Below, one piece after another: positions 9,306 to 18,887 of a stretch of DNA of 64,000 nucleotides. A program made the position numbers and the translations under genes. The stretch's first letter is position 1, and every line of letters starts with the position of its first letter. The notes beneath the pieces are model-generated. The model saw nothing but the letters and a program-made list of their open reading frames with translations, was not told the DNA's origin and did no database searches. Source of the DNA: Bacteroidales bacterium (GTDB lineage: Bacteria; Bacteroidota; Bacteroidia; Bacteroidales; WCHB1-69); contig JAKSMG010000001.1 in assembly GCA_024400755.1 (NCBI GenBank), positions 62,001 to 126,000 of the forward strand, read 5' to 3'.

Positions 9306-9680
9306 CTATTTAGTTGCTTTCTTCTTGTTTGCAACAGTTTTCTTACGACCCTTACGAGTACGCGCGTTGTTCTTAGTACTTTGTCCACGTAACGGTAAAC
9401 CGAGACGATGACGAATGCCTCTATAACATCCAATGTCCATTAAACGTTTAATGTTCATTTGAACTTCCGAACGCAAAGCACCTTCAACCTTCATTTCGTT
9501 AATCATTCCACGGAGTGCTGCCAACTCATCATCGTTCCATTCATTTACCTTTTTGTCATGGCTGATACCGGCCTTGTCCAAAATCTGAGCGGCTGTGCTT
9601 CTGCCAATACCGAAGATATATGTCAAACCGATTACGCCTCTTTTGTTTTTAGGTAAATCAATACCTGCAATTCTTGCCAT
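9306..9680 (-). CDS. rpsM: 30S ribosomal protein S13
   Basis: A 124-residue S13, with [20 protein letters not shown] at the start and the C-terminal [14 protein letters not shown] tail that reaches the tRNA sites and inter-subunit bridges. It follows rpmJ by 31 bases and precedes rpsK, the conserved order. Confidence 0.98.
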   Translation of the reverse strand: MARIAGIDLPKNKRGVIGLTYIFGIGRSTAAQILDKAGISHDKKVNEWNDDELAALRGMINEMKVEGALRSEVQMNIKRLMDIGCYRGIRHRLGLPLRGQSTKNNARTRKGRKKTVANKKKATK

Positions 9681-9711
9681 AGTTTTAAATCTATTTTATT
9701 GTTAATAATTA

Positions 9712-9828
9712 TTATCCTTGACGTTGTTTTTCTTTTGGATTCTTTTTGTTAATTACATAGACCACGCCGTGTCTTCTAACGATGACGCAATCTTCTGATC
9801 TCTTTTTTACTGAAGTTCTTACTTTCAT
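9712..9828 (-). CDS. rpmJ: 50S ribosomal protein L36
   Basis: A 38-residue gene. It starts [14 protein letters not shown] and ends NPKEKQRQG, matching L36 end to end. The usual zinc ribbon (three Cys and one His) is reduced to a single Cys at residue 14. This is the zinc-independent form common in Bacteroidetes. It lies between infA (24-base gap) and rpsM, exactly where L36 is expected. Confidence 0.96.
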   Translation of the reverse strand: MKVRTSVKKRSEDCVIVRRHGVVYVINKKNPKEKQRQG

Positions 9829-9852
9829 CTTTTGATTTGCTTTATGTTATTT

Positions 9853-10074
9853 TTATGATTTATGTCTGAAAGTGATACGTCCCTTTGTCAAATCGTATGG
9901 AGACATTTCAACCTGCACCTTGTCGCCAGGGAGAATCTTGATATAATGCAATCTCATCTTGCCGGAAATATGCGCAGTAATGACGTGACCGTTTTCCAAC
10001 TGTACACGAAACATCGCATTTCCAAGAGATTCGATGACTACGCCGTCTAACTCGATTGATGATTGTTTTGCCAT
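9853..10074 (-). CDS. infA: Translation initiation factor IF-1
   Basis: A 73-residue OB-fold protein: [33 protein letters not shown], then [20 protein letters not shown]. The frame is open 15 codons further upstream, but the internal Met gives the family length and leaves a 10-base gap to map, so it is taken as the start. IF-1 occupies the ribosomal A site during initiation. Confidence 0.97.
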   Translation of the reverse strand: MAKQSSIELDGVVIESLGNAMFRVQLENGHVITAHISGKMRLHYIKILPGDKVQVEMSPYDLTKGRITFRHKS

Positions 10075-10084
10075 ATATCTTTTT

Positions 10085-10885
10085 TTATAGTTTTTCTTCT
10101 GTTCCCAGAACTTCTCCAATTAATTTGTATGTTGATAAAACTCGTGGTCCGTTTTTGGTGATAGCCAACTGGTGTTCGTAGTGTGCGGCGGGTTTGTGAT
10201 CAAGGGTTCTGATGGTCCATTCATCGCGTTCGCAATAAATTTTTCGCGACCCTAATGTAATCATCGGTTCGATGCAGATCACCATACCTTCTCGCAAGAG
10301 GTCCCCTTTACCGGGTTTGCCATAATTGCAGACATCTGGTTTCTCGTGCATATTTCTTCCGATGCCATGACCGCACAACTCACGTACCACTCCGTAACCG
10401 AAGGACTCGCAGTAAGTCTGCACCGCGTGTCCGATATCGCCGGTGGTATTTCCCGCCACAGCCGCATTGATGCCCCGATAGAGCGACTCCTTGGTACGAT
10501 CCATCAGGAGTTTTTTTTCTTCGGAAACATTTCCTACCGCGAAGGTATAGGCGTAATCGCCGTGATAGCCGTTCAAGTAGGCCCCGCAATCGACAGAGAC
10601 AATGTCTCCATCCTTGAGGATGCTGTTATCTGGGATTCCGTGTACAACCACATCGTCAACCGAGATACAGAGGGAAGCGGGATAACCGTTATAGCCCTTA
10701 AAGGAAGGAACGCCACCATTGTCCCTGATGAAAGTTTCCGCAATTCTGTCCAAATAGGTCAACGGAACTCCCGGTTTGATGTACTTTGCCACTTCGGCCA
10801 AAGTTTTTCCAACAAGCAAAGAACTTTTTTGTATTATTTCAATTTCCTCTTCGCTTTTCAAGCGAATCTTGTTAAACATATTCAT
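10085..10885 (-). CDS. map: Type I methionine aminopeptidase
   Basis: A 266-residue MetAP. It removes initiator Met from new proteins. The metal-ligand motifs are visible in order: [33 protein letters not shown] and CIEPM. The ATG overlaps the last base of the secY stop codon (TAATG), suggesting translational coupling. No N-terminal zinc-finger extension is present. Confidence 0.97.
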   Translation of the reverse strand: MNMFNKIRLKSEEEIEIIQKSSLLVGKTLAEVAKYIKPGVPLTYLDRIAETFIRDNGGVPSFKGYNGYPASLCISVDDVVVHGIPDNSILKDGDIVSVDCGAYLNGYHGDYAYTFAVGNVSEEKKLLMDRTKESLYRGINAAVAGNTTGDIGHAVQTYCESFGYGVVRELCGHGIGRNMHEKPDVCNYGKPGKGDLLREGMVICIEPMITLGSRKIYCERDEWTIRTLDHKPAAHYEHQLAITKNGPRVLSTYKLIGEVLGTEEKL

Positions 10886-12240
10886 TAATAAGCACCGCCG
10901 CTGTAGCGTCCTTTAATTCTACCTGATTGAGTCAAGCCGTCATAGTGTCTCATCAACAAATGACTTTCGATTTGCTGAAGTGTATCAAGAACTACACCCA
11001 CCATAATCAACAAGGAAGTACCACCGAAGAATTGGGCGAACTGTTGGTTAACGCCGAACAATCTAACGATAGCAGGAAGGATAGCCACGATAGCCAAGAA
11101 AATAGAACCCGGAAGGGTGATTCTTGACATAATGTCGTCAATGTATTGAGCCGTTTGCTTACCAGGTTTCACACCGGGGATAAATCCACCGTTTTTCTTC
11201 AAATCTTCAGAAATCTGCTGAGGATTGATGGTGATAGCCGTATAGAAATAAGTAAAGGCGATAATCATAATGAAGAACACGATATTGTAGCCCAGTCCAT
11301 TATAATCGATAAAGCTGTGCCAGAAACCGCCGGTTGACTGTTCGGTAACAGATACGAAAGTCAAAGGCAGGAACATAATTGCCTGAGCGAAGATGATAGG
11401 CATAACGCCGGCTGCGTTAACTTTCAAAGGAAGGAAGTTACGAACGCCACCATATTGTTTGTTGCCCACGATTCTCTTGGCATATTGAACAGGGACACGA
11501 CGAGTTCCCTGAACCAACATAATACACAGTGCGATAATGACCATCATCAAGACGATTTCGATGATAAAGATGATAGGACCACCGTTCATATCACCAATAC
11601 GAGAGATGAATTCAGCTCTCAAGGCGTATGGCAAACGAGCGATGATACCGATCATAATGATCATAGAGATACCGTTACCAATACCGTTATCCGTAATACG
11701 TTCACCCAACCACATAATGAACAGGGTACCTGAAATCAAGAGGATGAATGACGTAACGGCGAACGCGCTAAATCCCAGGATATGGGTATTCAACATGGTT
11801 GGAGAAACGGCGCCACCGAATTGACCTTGGATGTTGGCGATGTAGGCAGGTCCTTGGATAGCCACCACTGCCACGGTCAAGTAACGGGTAATTTGGTTCA
11901 ATTTCTTTCTACCACTTTCACCTTCCTTTTGAAGACGCTGGAAGTAAGGAACTGCCAAGGTCATCAACTGGATAACGATAGATGCGGAAATGTAAGGCAT
12001 GATACCCAGGGCGAAGATAGAGGCATTAGAAAATGCACCGCCTGAGAATAAATCGAGCATACCCAACAGACCTTCTTGTGCTGATTTTGTAAATGCTGAC
12101 AAAGCGCCAGGATTGATACCCGGAAGCACCACGTGAGCACCCAAACGATAAATCAGAATGATGAAAAGCGTATAGAGGATTCTCTTACGCAAATCTTCGA
12201 TTCTAAAAATGTTTTTTATGGTCTCGATAAATTTTTTCAT
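10885..12240 (-). CDS. secY: Protein translocase subunit SecY
   Basis: A 451-residue polytopic protein with ten predicted membrane segments, the channel of the Sec translocon. The N-terminal RKRILYTLFIILIYRLGAHV, the GIMPYISASIVIQLM signature and the cytoplasmic-loop RRVPVQYAKRIVG are all present. It exports the many Sec-dependent proteins of this window, including the T9SS cargo, which crosses the inner membrane through Sec first. It lies 29 bases after rplO. Confidence 0.98.
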   Translation of the reverse strand: MKKFIETIKNIFRIEDLRKRILYTLFIILIYRLGAHVVLPGINPGALSAFTKSAQEGLLGMLDLFSGGAFSNASIFALGIMPYISASIVIQLMTLAVPYFQRLQKEGESGRKKLNQITRYLTVAVVAIQGPAYIANIQGQFGGAVSPTMLNTHILGFSAFAVTSFILLISGTLFIMWLGERITDNGIGNGISMIIMIGIIARLPYALRAEFISRIGDMNGGPIIFIIEIVLMMVIIALCIMLVQGTRRVPVQYAKRIVGNKQYGGVRNFLPLKVNAAGVMPIIFAQAIMFLPLTFVSVTEQSTGGFWHSFIDYNGLGYNIVFFIMIIAFTYFYTAITINPQQISEDLKKNGGFIPGVKPGKQTAQYIDDIMSRITLPGSIFLAIVAILPAIVRLFGVNQQFAQFFGGTSLLIMVGVVLDTLQQIESHLLMRHYDGLTQSGRIKGRYSGGAY

Positions 12241-12269
12241 GAGATATAAATGATAAATAATACTTATGG

Positions 12270-12743
12270 TTATTCTGCAACAGGAGCTTCTGCGGCACCG
12301 ATAACGTTGATTTGTCCACCTGCGTTAGTGATGGCAGCCTTAGCTGTTTCAGAAAAGGCGTGAGCGGAAACCTTCAAAGCGGCTTTTAATTCACCTCTAC
12401 CTAATACCTTAACCAAGCTGTTTTTCTTTGCCAATCCGTTAGCAAGCAAAACTTCGGGCGTGATTTCGCTCAAGTTCTTGCTTTCGGCCAAAGTCTGCAG
12501 TGTTCCAATATTGATGGCGTTATATTCAACGCGGCTGATATTTTTGAAACCTCTCTTAGGCATAATTCTGTAAATAGGCATCTGACCGCCTTCGAAACCG
12601 ATCTTGCGGCTGTAACCTGATCTTGATTGAGCACCCTTATGGCCTCTTGTAGAAGTACCACCTTTACCTGATCCTTGACCTCTACCTACTCTTTTTGACA
12701 ATTTTGTAGCGTTTTCAGCTGGTTTTAAACTATTCAAATTCAT
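12270..12743 (-). CDS. rplO: 50S ribosomal protein L15
   Basis: A 157-residue L15 with a basic glycine-rich N-terminal half (RVGRGQGSGKGGTSTRGHKG) and a C-terminal globular domain (LKVSAHAFSETAKAAI). The tail GAAEAPVAE extends slightly past the usual end and resembles the L17 tail. It is second in the operon, 33 bases after rpmD. Confidence 0.98.
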   Translation of the reverse strand: MNLNSLKPAENATKLSKRVGRGQGSGKGGTSTRGHKGAQSRSGYSRKIGFEGGQMPIYRIMPKRGFKNISRVEYNAINIGTLQTLAESKNLSEITPEVLLANGLAKKNSLVKVLGRGELKAALKVSAHAFSETAKAAITNAGGQINVIGAAEAPVAE

Positions 12744-12776
12744 CTCTTATGCTAATTTCAAGATTAATAAACTAAA

Positions 12777-12956
12777 TTAAATTTCTTCTACTGAAACCAA
12801 GTGTTTGATAGAATCAACGATACCCAAAATCTGAGGAGTAGCATTGTGTTCAACGGTTTGATGCATTTTTCTAAGACCTAATGCTTCGAGTGATCTTTTT
12901 TGGCGCAATGGTTTGTCGATAGCGCTTCTTGTCTGTGTGATTTTAATCCTTTTCAT
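12777..12956 (-). CDS. rpmD: 50S ribosomal protein L30
   Basis: A 59-residue L30 starting MKRIKITQTRSAIDKP, with GLRKMHQTVEHNATPQILG in the middle. The frame is open 11 codons further upstream, but the internal Met gives the correct family length. It is the first gene of the cluster. The gene usually found just upstream, rpsE, is absent and grpE-dnaJ lies there instead. Confidence 0.95.
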   Translation of the reverse strand: MKRIKITQTRSAIDKPLRQKRSLEALGLRKMHQTVEHNATPQILGIVDSIKHLVSVEEI

Positions 12957-13219
12957 CCCTTCAATATTATTTTTTGTTATTAAATTCATTTCCGTTTAAA
13001 AGAAAAATAGTGCAAATTTGGGAGAAAATTGCAACTATTATTTCACATTTCGAACGTCATAAAATCAAGCCCTTCTATCTCCAACATCATTATAAAGTCC
13101 GTGAAATCAAGCAGTTGCGAGTTTTTCTATCAGTCTGTTTCTACTTTTTCTATTTCACTTCAAAAGATGTGCAAATATACGACTTTTTTTTTTGATTTTA
13201 TATTGTTGATAACTTTTTT
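12957..13219. other. Leader region upstream of rpmD
   Basis: An AT-rich stretch of 263 bases between dnaJ and rpmD with no gene. The only good promoter element (13172-13179) implies a ~200-base leader for the ribosomal operon. No strong hairpin was recognised in it by eye. Confidence 0.5.
13172..13179 (-). promoter_or_regulatory. -7 promoter element of the rpmD-rplQ operon
   Basis: The minus strand reads TATATTTG, followed by CACATC. It matches TAnnTTTG. No TTG lies at the usual distance upstream. Confidence 0.5.
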
Positions 13220-14374
13220 TTATTCAAAGAATTGACGCACCCTGTTGAAGAAGCCCTTGTCGTTTTTGTTCGGCTTCGGTTTGAAATTATCCGACTCCAT
13301 AAATTTTTCGATGGCGGACTTTTCGTCCTTGCTCAAATTCTTGGGGGTCCACACATTGATATTCACGATCAAATCGCCCATCATCCGGCTATTCAGTTCG
13401 GGAAGTCCTTTCCCCTGGAGACGCAAAATTTGTCCGCTCTGCGTTCCCGCGGTGATTTTGATGCGGGCCTTTCCGGTTAAGGTAGGCACTTCAACGCTGG
13501 CACCCAAAGCGGCCTGTGGGAAAGATATATAATAGTTTAAATATATATTGTTGCCATTTCTTTCGAAGAGTTCGTGTTCCTGTTCCTCTATCAAGACCAA
13601 CAAATCGCCATTGACGCCTCCGTTGGGAGCCGCGTTGCCCTTGCCGCGCATCGTCAGCTGCATTCCTTCGGCAACGCCTGCAGGAATATTGATAGAAACC
13701 ACCTCTTCGCCCTTTACCACGCCGTTGCCGCCGCAATGGGGACATTTGTCCTTAATCACCTGGCCGGTGCCACCGCAATCGGGACACACCGACACCTGCT
13801 GCATCACGCCGAACATCGTGCGCTGCTGGTTCACCACCTGGCCGTTTCCCTTACAGGTCGGGCAGGTAGTCACCGAATTTTTATCCTTTGCCCCCGTGCC
13901 ATCGCAATGGCTACAGGGTACATATTTCTGGATTTTTATTTTCTTCTCAACACCGGCATTGATCTCCTCCAGCGTTAGTTTGACTTTAATACGGATATTG
14001 GATCCCTGACGCACTCGCTTTCCTGCTGAACGGCCGCCGGAATATCCGCCGAAACCGCCAAAACCACCGAAGCCGCCGCCGAAGATATCGCCAAAGCGTT
14101 CAAAAATGCTGCTCAAGTCGAAATCCATATTATAGCCACCGGAAGCCCCTCCCATACCAGCGTGTCCAAACTGGTCATATCTTGCCTTTTTGTCCGGATT
14201 ACTCAAGACATCGTAGGCCTCTGCGGCCTCCTTGAATTTCTCTTCCGCTTCCTTGTCTCCAGGGTTGCGATCCGGATGAAATTCCATTGCCTTCTTCCGA
14301 TAGGCCTTCTTTATTTCGTCTGCCGACGCCGTTTTGGCAACGCCAAGCACTTCATAGTAATCTCTTTTTTCCAT
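13220..14374 (-). CDS. dnaJ: Chaperone protein DnaJ
   Basis: A 384-residue type I DnaJ. The J domain covers residues ~4-70 with the HPD motif (FHPDRNPGD). A Gly/Phe-rich linker follows (~75-125, repeated FGGFGG). Four CxxCxGxG zinc motifs come next: [32 protein letters not shown]. The C-terminal substrate-binding and dimerisation domains end the protein. It stimulates DnaK ATPase. It is co-directional with grpE 60 bases upstream; dnaK is not in the window. Confidence 0.98.
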   Translation of the reverse strand: MEKRDYYEVLGVAKTASADEIKKAYRKKAMEFHPDRNPGDKEAEEKFKEAAEAYDVLSNPDKKARYDQFGHAGMGGASGGYNMDFDLSSIFERFGDIFGGGFGGFGGFGGYSGGRSAGKRVRQGSNIRIKVKLTLEEINAGVEKKIKIQKYVPCSHCDGTGAKDKNSVTTCPTCKGNGQVVNQQRTMFGVMQQVSVCPDCGGTGQVIKDKCPHCGGNGVVKGEEVVSINIPAGVAEGMQLTMRGKGNAAPNGGVNGDLLVLIEEQEHELFERNGNNIYLNYYISFPQAALGASVEVPTLTGKARIKITAGTQSGQILRLQGKGLPELNSRMMGDLIVNINVWTPKNLSKDEKSAIEKFMESDNFKPKPNKNDKGFFNRVRQFFE

Positions 14375-14434
14375 AAATACAAATTCCTCTCTTTCTTAAT
14401 CTTGCATCTCAGAACACCAAGCGTTTCCTCACGA

Positions 14435-15109
14435 TTAATTGGCCACGACCACTTTGGCATAACGGATAACCTTATCCTTGATTTTATATCCCTTTTCGGT
14501 CACATCCATCACTTTTCCCTTTTCTTCTTCATTTTGAGTGGGAAAATGCGTGATGGCCTCGTGAAAATCGGTGTTAAAAACTTCACCTTTCGCTTGAATT
14601 TCTTCTACGTCAAAGCGTTTCAACAACTGAATCATCTTATTGTAAATCAGCACAAAACCCTCTTTAATCGCAGCGATATCCTCTGATTTTTCATTAGCGG
14701 CGATAGCTCTTTCATAATCATCAATAATAGGAAGAAGATTGACGATGACTTTTTCGGAAGCCGTGGAAAGCAGTTCCAATTTTTCCTTATTGGTACGCTT
14801 TTTATAATTGTCAAATTCAGAATACATACGCAAGAATCTGTCATTCAATTCTTTATATTTGACATCCAAATCTTCCAACTGTTTTTTCAATTCGTCTTCC
14901 TTAGAAGATTTCTTTCCGAAAAACTTACTTTTCTTTTTTTCGGTATGAGTTTCTTCAGCATTTTCTGGAATGGGATTTTCCTCCTTGCCAACTTCCGCAT
15001 TGGTTTGAGTTTCCTTGTCAGTTTCGACTGACATATTGTCATTATCCTGCTGACAATTCAGATTTTCCTCATTCTCGACAGTCATTCCAGTTTTTTCTTC
15101 GTTTTCCAT
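14435..15109 (-). CDS. grpE: Nucleotide exchange factor GrpE
   Basis: A 224-residue GrpE. An acidic, Asn/Glu-rich disordered N-terminus (~1-75) precedes a long coiled coil (EDELKKQLEDLDVKYKELNDRF). The conserved beta domain ends VTEKGYKIKDKVIRYAKVVV. It exchanges ADP on DnaK. It is the first gene of a grpE-dnaJ operon with a well-spaced promoter directly upstream. Confidence 0.97.
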   Translation of the reverse strand: MENEEKTGMTVENEENLNCQQDNDNMSVETDKETQTNAEVGKEENPIPENAEETHTEKKKSKFFGKKSSKEDELKKQLEDLDVKYKELNDRFLRMYSEFDNYKKRTNKEKLELLSTASEKVIVNLLPIIDDYERAIAANEKSEDIAAIKEGFVLIYNKMIQLLKRFDVEEIQAKGEVFNTDFHEAITHFPTQNEEEKGKVMDVTEKGYKIKDKVIRYAKVVVAN

Positions 15110-15155
15110 AATATGTTGATTTTTAACTTTCTACAAAATAAAACAATGAGATTAT

Positions 15156-15184
15156 CAAATATACATCAGCAATATCTGTGCCAA
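15156..15184 (-). promoter_or_regulatory. Consensus promoter of grpE-dnaJ
   Basis: On the minus strand TTG (15182-15184), an 18-base spacer and TATATTTG (15156-15163) fit the Bacteroidetes consensus. The -33 element abuts the mazG stop codon. No CIRCE repeat was found. Confidence 0.7.
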
Positions 15185-15952
15185 TTATTTTTTTGCCTGT
15201 TGCCAATATTCCTCCATTTCGTCGAGCGTGAGGTCACCGATGGAACGACCAGATTCAACGGCTTTTTGCTCAATATACTGGAAGCGTTTGATAAACTTGC
15301 GGTTTGTTTTTTCGAGAGCGTCTTCGGGATTGACGTTGATGAAGCGGGCATAATTGATGAGGGCGAAAAGCACGTCGCCGAATTCCTCTTCCACCCTACC
15401 CGACGGCTTGTCCAATTCGGCTTTCAATTCGCCGATTTCCTCTTCCACCTTATCCCAAACCTCATTGGCATTATGCCAATCGAAGCCGACTCCGCGGGCT
15501 TTTTCCTGAATTCGGTACGACTTGATCATCGCGGGAAGCGAGACGGGAACGCCACCCAAGACAGAACGGTTGCCTTCCTTTTTCAACTTGATTTTTTCCC
15601 AATTGTTTCTCACGTCTTCGGCAGTTTCGGCTTTAGTGTCGCCAAAGATATGCGGGTGACGGCGGATCAGTTTTTCGCAAATGCCGTTGGCCACATCCGC
15701 CATATCGAACAAATTCTGTTCAGAACCGATCTTGGAATAGAAGACGATATGCAGCAGCAAGTCGCCGAGTTCCTTGCCCATATCCTCATATTTTTTATCG
15801 ATGATGGCATCGGAAAGTTCGTAGGTTTCTTCAATGGTAAGATAGCGCAAGCTGTCGAAAGTCTGCGTACTGTCCCACGGACATTTTTCGCGGAGTTCGT
15901 CCATAATGTCCAACAGTCGCTTAAAGGCGACCAGTCTTTTATCTTCCTGCAT
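15185..15952 (-). CDS. mazG: Nucleoside triphosphate pyrophosphohydrolase MazG
   Basis: A 255-residue protein with two MazG-type all-alpha domains. The first (~10-120) carries LREKCPWDSTQTFDSL and the EExxE-type metal site in IEETYELSDAI. The second carries EEEIGELKAEL and GDVLFALIN. MazG hydrolyses NTPs and dNTPs to monophosphates, with roles in nucleotide-pool sanitation and (p)ppGpp control. It is monocistronic, upstream of grpE on the same strand. Confidence 0.95.
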   Translation of the reverse strand: MQEDKRLVAFKRLLDIMDELREKCPWDSTQTFDSLRYLTIEETYELSDAIIDKKYEDMGKELGDLLLHIVFYSKIGSEQNLFDMADVANGICEKLIRRHPHIFGDTKAETAEDVRNNWEKIKLKKEGNRSVLGGVPVSLPAMIKSYRIQEKARGVGFDWHNANEVWDKVEEEIGELKAELDKPSGRVEEEFGDVLFALINYARFINVNPEDALEKTNRKFIKRFQYIEQKAVESGRSIGDLTLDEMEEYWQQAKK

Positions 15953-15971
15953 AGTTAGTGATTTTAGCTTG

Positions 15972-15979
15972 CAAAATTA
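15972..15979 (-). promoter_or_regulatory. -7 element of mazG
   Basis: The minus strand reads TAATTTTG, 20 bases before the ATG. A -33 element is not clear. Confidence 0.4.
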
Positions 15980-16112
15980 CATAAATTTCTCCAATCTCAC
16001 GCTGAAGAAATTTCACGGCAAACGATTGCAAGTGACAAATTATCTCATTGCTATCCGCTGCTCACGTTGGAGCGCACATAACGCTTTCCCACTCAACTTC
16101 ATAACCTGAAAC

Positions 16113-16487
16113 CTACATCATCAGCTTTCTACCCAGATAAAACGTCAGAAGACCCAAAAGCAGACTTGAAACGAGGTAAGCCACAGTAATCAGGTAACGT
16201 CCAGAATTCATTAGGGAAAAAGTATCGGCCGTAAACGTAGAAAAAGTGGTAAATGTGCCACAAAAGCCAACGGTAAGCATCAAATAAGCGGTTTCCGGCA
16301 AATTTGACGAGGATTTTTGTGCATATCCCATCAGCATTCCCATAAAGAAACAGCCCAAAACATTCACCACGAAAGTGCCAAGCGGGAACGAGGCAAAGCG
16401 GAAATGAGAGCAGGCCTCACCGACTAAATATCGACAGGTGGCACCGACAGAGCTTCCGAGTATCACAAAAAGAATATTTTTCAGCAT
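16113..16487 (-). CDS. crcB: Fluoride exporter CrcB/Fluc
   Basis: A 124-residue membrane protein with four predicted helices. Diagnostic motifs are GSSVGATCRYLVG (residues 11-23), NVLGCFFMG and GFCGTFTTFSTF (74-85), the phenylalanine-rich pore signature of Fluc channels. The start at MLKNILF gives the family length; 11 extra upstream codons are open. It works as a dual-topology dimer that releases cytoplasmic fluoride. No fluoride riboswitch was recognised upstream. Confidence 0.95.
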   Translation of the reverse strand: MLKNILFVILGSSVGATCRYLVGEACSHFRFASFPLGTFVVNVLGCFFMGMLMGYAQKSSSNLPETAYLMLTVGFCGTFTTFSTFTADTFSLMNSGRYLITVAYLVSSLLLGLLTFYLGRKLMM

Positions 16488-16496
16488 AATAAAGTA

Positions 16497-16555
16497 TATT
16501 AAACAAAAACGACTAATCAAAAGACTGAGCGTTTCACTATAAATGAGCAGAAAAA
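16497..16555 (+). repeat. Left att-like direct repeat (diverged copy of the tRNA-Gly 3' end and terminator)
   Basis: About 85% identical by eye over ~59 bases to 18670-18728. That segment holds the terminator of the tRNA cluster and the first bases of the tRNA-Gly 3' end. The hairpin arms here have drifted and no longer pair well. The two copies have the same orientation and flank one unrecognised gene. Confidence 0.55.
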
Positions 16556-16679
16556 CAAAAACCTAATCCTATTCTGCAAATAGCAACAAGCCAATCCAAT
16601 ATAAGCAACCCCTATGTTTATGTGTACAAAAGTGCAAACACTTAATTATTGTTCAAAGAACTGGTCAAATGCGACCTTG

Positions 16680-16687
16680 CAAAGATA
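16680..16687 (-). promoter_or_regulatory. Possible -7 element of crcB
   Basis: The minus strand reads TATCTTTG, followed by CA, the most frequent Bacteroidetes -7 form. It would give a ~190-base leader. No TTG is well placed upstream. Confidence 0.4.
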
Positions 16688-16872
16688 CAAAAAAACGGTT
16701 TAATAGTCATTTTGTTCAAACAAATCGTCTTTCACATATACAAAATGATGAAAATATAACCAGATACGTGTCTATGACAATTGGGCTGTGTTGGGCGGAC
16801 AGACGACAATGAAGACAAATAAACACATATTCGCCCGCCTAATGACTGCAACCCCAAAATACGATTTTTTTG

Positions 16873-16880
16873 TATTTTTG
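16873..16880 (+). promoter_or_regulatory. Possible -7 element of the gene at 16911
   Basis: TATTTTTG followed by TGC, 30 bases before the ATG. The -33 part is not recognisable. Confidence 0.4.
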
Positions 16881-16910
16881 TGCTTTAATTATTGAATAAA
16901 TATTGTAGTT

Positions 16911-18599
16911 ATGAATCGGTTAAAATGGCTCATCGTATTCCTCGCAATGTTTTCTCCATCTTACGCACAGCAGTTCAAATTGGTAGAAGATACCATACGG
17001 ATTAATGCCGCCGATTACATAAGTCCTATTTCAACATTTGAAATGAAATGGGCAGCAAAATATCACGGCTTTTATTTTTGCATTTTCCAAGACCAACATA
17101 TCTATTTGCATTGGATATCTAAGCATCGCTTATTGGTCATTTCTGAAGACGGGAAAGATATGATGGAGGTAAGTTTGCCTAAAGATTTTCAAAGAAACTA
17201 TTATGGTGACCTTTTTGTTCGTCATGATACACTTTTTCTAAGACCATATCAGCCTGATAAAGAACAAAATGGCTATTATTTTGATATGGATACATGGCAA
17301 TGGATGCCCGTTGACATGGTTTCCAATGTGATATATGATGACGACCAATATTGTGTCGCAACGATAGATATGGGCGAATGGGGGAAATACACTTGGTTTA
17401 TGGACAAGAAAGTGCCGTATGTCGATACGCGATATCGCACGCCCCAAATAAGCAGCGACATTTGGGATGCTTCTTCGTCAGTTACGGTTAAGCCCGCCCA
17501 TCCAAAAATTAAAGAAACTATGCGCCAATACATTATGCCTAGAAAATTATCACGTATTATCAAAAAAGACGGTGCATATTATTTCATTTGTGGAAATAAG
17601 GTGGATACTTTGATTTCTTTGAAAGGGAAAGCACAATTGTGTGAAGACAACCAAACCTATGAGGCTGTTGTGCGTGATGGGCGTAATTATCTATATAGCC
17701 TTGGTAGTTGGGGAAGCGTAGATACGCTAAGCACTACTCCCATTCCTACCTTATTCCATTTTACAAGCAGAAAAGATGAAGACAATTGGTGGTGGAGAGG
17801 ACTATCTTATGACACTGGGGTTTCTAACGCATTTTTGACAAATGGAGATATTTACTATTTGGTGAATACGCCAAATAAAACGTATATAGCCCAACTTGAT
17901 GACGGGAAACTGCTTAATAGGTTTGACTTTGGACATCGATACCATTTTTTTCAACAGTACGATTGCTTTAGAGGTATCAATCTTGCTCCAAACCAATGTT
18001 CTAATCAATTTGAAGAGAATATTAATTCGTATGGATTGATGGAAATCAGGGATACGCTCATCCACATTTGCCATATTGTTCATAATCAAGATTCATTGCC
18101 CTATATCGGCACGGACAACATAGAGTCTTTGCTTCAATTCCTACTAAATAGCCTTAACAACTTGACCCTATCTCAGGTTGACAGTGTGGAAAATGCATTG
18201 CAGGCCACTTGCCAAGGAGAGTTTCAGAAATTAGCCAATGGCTATTTTCCAAAAAGCACTCAAACAGAAGAATATGGAAAAATGAGTTATTATACCGTGA
18301 TTGATAGCAAGCAAACCTTAGCGGTGGACTACTGTGTACATAAGAGTGATTCTGTGGTTAAAGCTGTCTTTTTTGAGTGGTTAAAAACCAACATTTACGA
18401 CTCGAATATGCGCAGTTATGGAGAAATGGACAATGTGGGGACAAAACTTAAGGAGGTATGCCATATTTTGAATCGCCTAACAGGCAAAAAATCTATCAAC
18501 TCAAACGAAAAGAGCGAATTTTTAACATGGACATATCGTAATATCAGCGTGGAATTACACGAAAACGGTAGAATGGTAATGTATTTGACGAAGGAATAG
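16911..18599 (+). CDS. Exported protein of unknown function
   Basis: A 562-residue protein with a clear signal peptide ending PSYA before Gln-Gln. I do not recognise a family. The mature part is rich in aromatic residues, with recurring short beta-like units. Examples are FVRHDTLFLRPY, GYYFDMDTWQWMPVD, AYYFICGNKVDTLISL and GDIYYLVNTPNKTYIAQLDDG. This could fit a beta-propeller-like N-terminal two thirds and a helical C-terminal third (~400-530). There is no T9SS sorting domain or lipobox, so a periplasmic location is likely. It is AT-richer than its neighbours, stands alone, and lies between two att-like direct repeats beside a tRNA-Gly gene, which may indicate acquisition. Confidence 0.75.
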   Translation: MNRLKWLIVFLAMFSPSYAQQFKLVEDTIRINAADYISPISTFEMKWAAKYHGFYFCIFQDQHIYLHWISKHRLLVISEDGKDMMEVSLPKDFQRNYYGDLFVRHDTLFLRPYQPDKEQNGYYFDMDTWQWMPVDMVSNVIYDDDQYCVATIDMGEWGKYTWFMDKKVPYVDTRYRTPQISSDIWDASSSVTVKPAHPKIKETMRQYIMPRKLSRIIKKDGAYYFICGNKVDTLISLKGKAQLCEDNQTYEAVVRDGRNYLYSLGSWGSVDTLSTTPIPTLFHFTSRKDEDNWWWRGLSYDTGVSNAFLTNGDIYYLVNTPNKTYIAQLDDGKLLNRFDFGHRYHFFQQYDCFRGINLAPNQCSNQFEENINSYGLMEIRDTLIHICHIVHNQDSLPYIGTDNIESLLQFLLNSLNNLTLSQVDSVENALQATCQGEFQKLANGYFPKSTQTEEYGKMSYYTVIDSKQTLAVDYCVHKSDSVVKAVFFEWLKTNIYDSNMRSYGEMDNVGTKLKEVCHILNRLTGKKSINSNEKSEFLTWTYRNISVELHENGRMVMYLTKE

Positions 18600-18669
18600 A
18601 GAAAACAAGCTGGCGAACCATAGCCGTCCGCATAAGGATGCGACAAATCAACTCCTTGATATTCAATAA

Positions 18670-18719
18670 TATTAAACAAAAAACGCCCAATCATAAGACT
18701 GGGCGTTTCATTGCAAATG

Positions 18720-18728
<9 letters not shown>
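18670..18728 (+). repeat. Right att-like direct repeat overlapping tRNA-Gly 3' end
   Basis: The intact copy of the repeat seen at 16497-16555. It includes the terminator hairpin and runs 9 bases into the tRNA-Gly gene. Confidence 0.55.
18681..18708 (-). terminator. Intrinsic terminator of the tRNA-Leu/Gly/Gly cluster
   Basis: AAACGCCCA and TGGGCGTTT form a 9-bp stem. The minus strand then runs into a T tract. It lies 11 bases beyond the last tRNA-Gly. Confidence 0.8.
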
Positions 18729-18792
<64 letters not shown>

Positions 18793-18803
18793 AGAAGTTT
18801 TTG

Positions 18804-18876
<73 letters not shown>

Positions 18877-18887
18877 TTTTTAGTTTG

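Larger units (their letters stand above)
16488..16910. other. Spacer with att-like repeat and divergent promoter elements
   Basis: No gene is seen in these 423 bases. They contain the left direct repeat (16497-16555), a minus-strand -7 element at 16680-16687 and a plus-strand -7 element at 16873-16880. Confidence 0.55.

Noticed and set aside
16488..16687. Fluoride riboswitch in the crcB leader
   Set aside because: The conserved pseudoknot elements of that riboswitch were looked for on the minus strand and not found.
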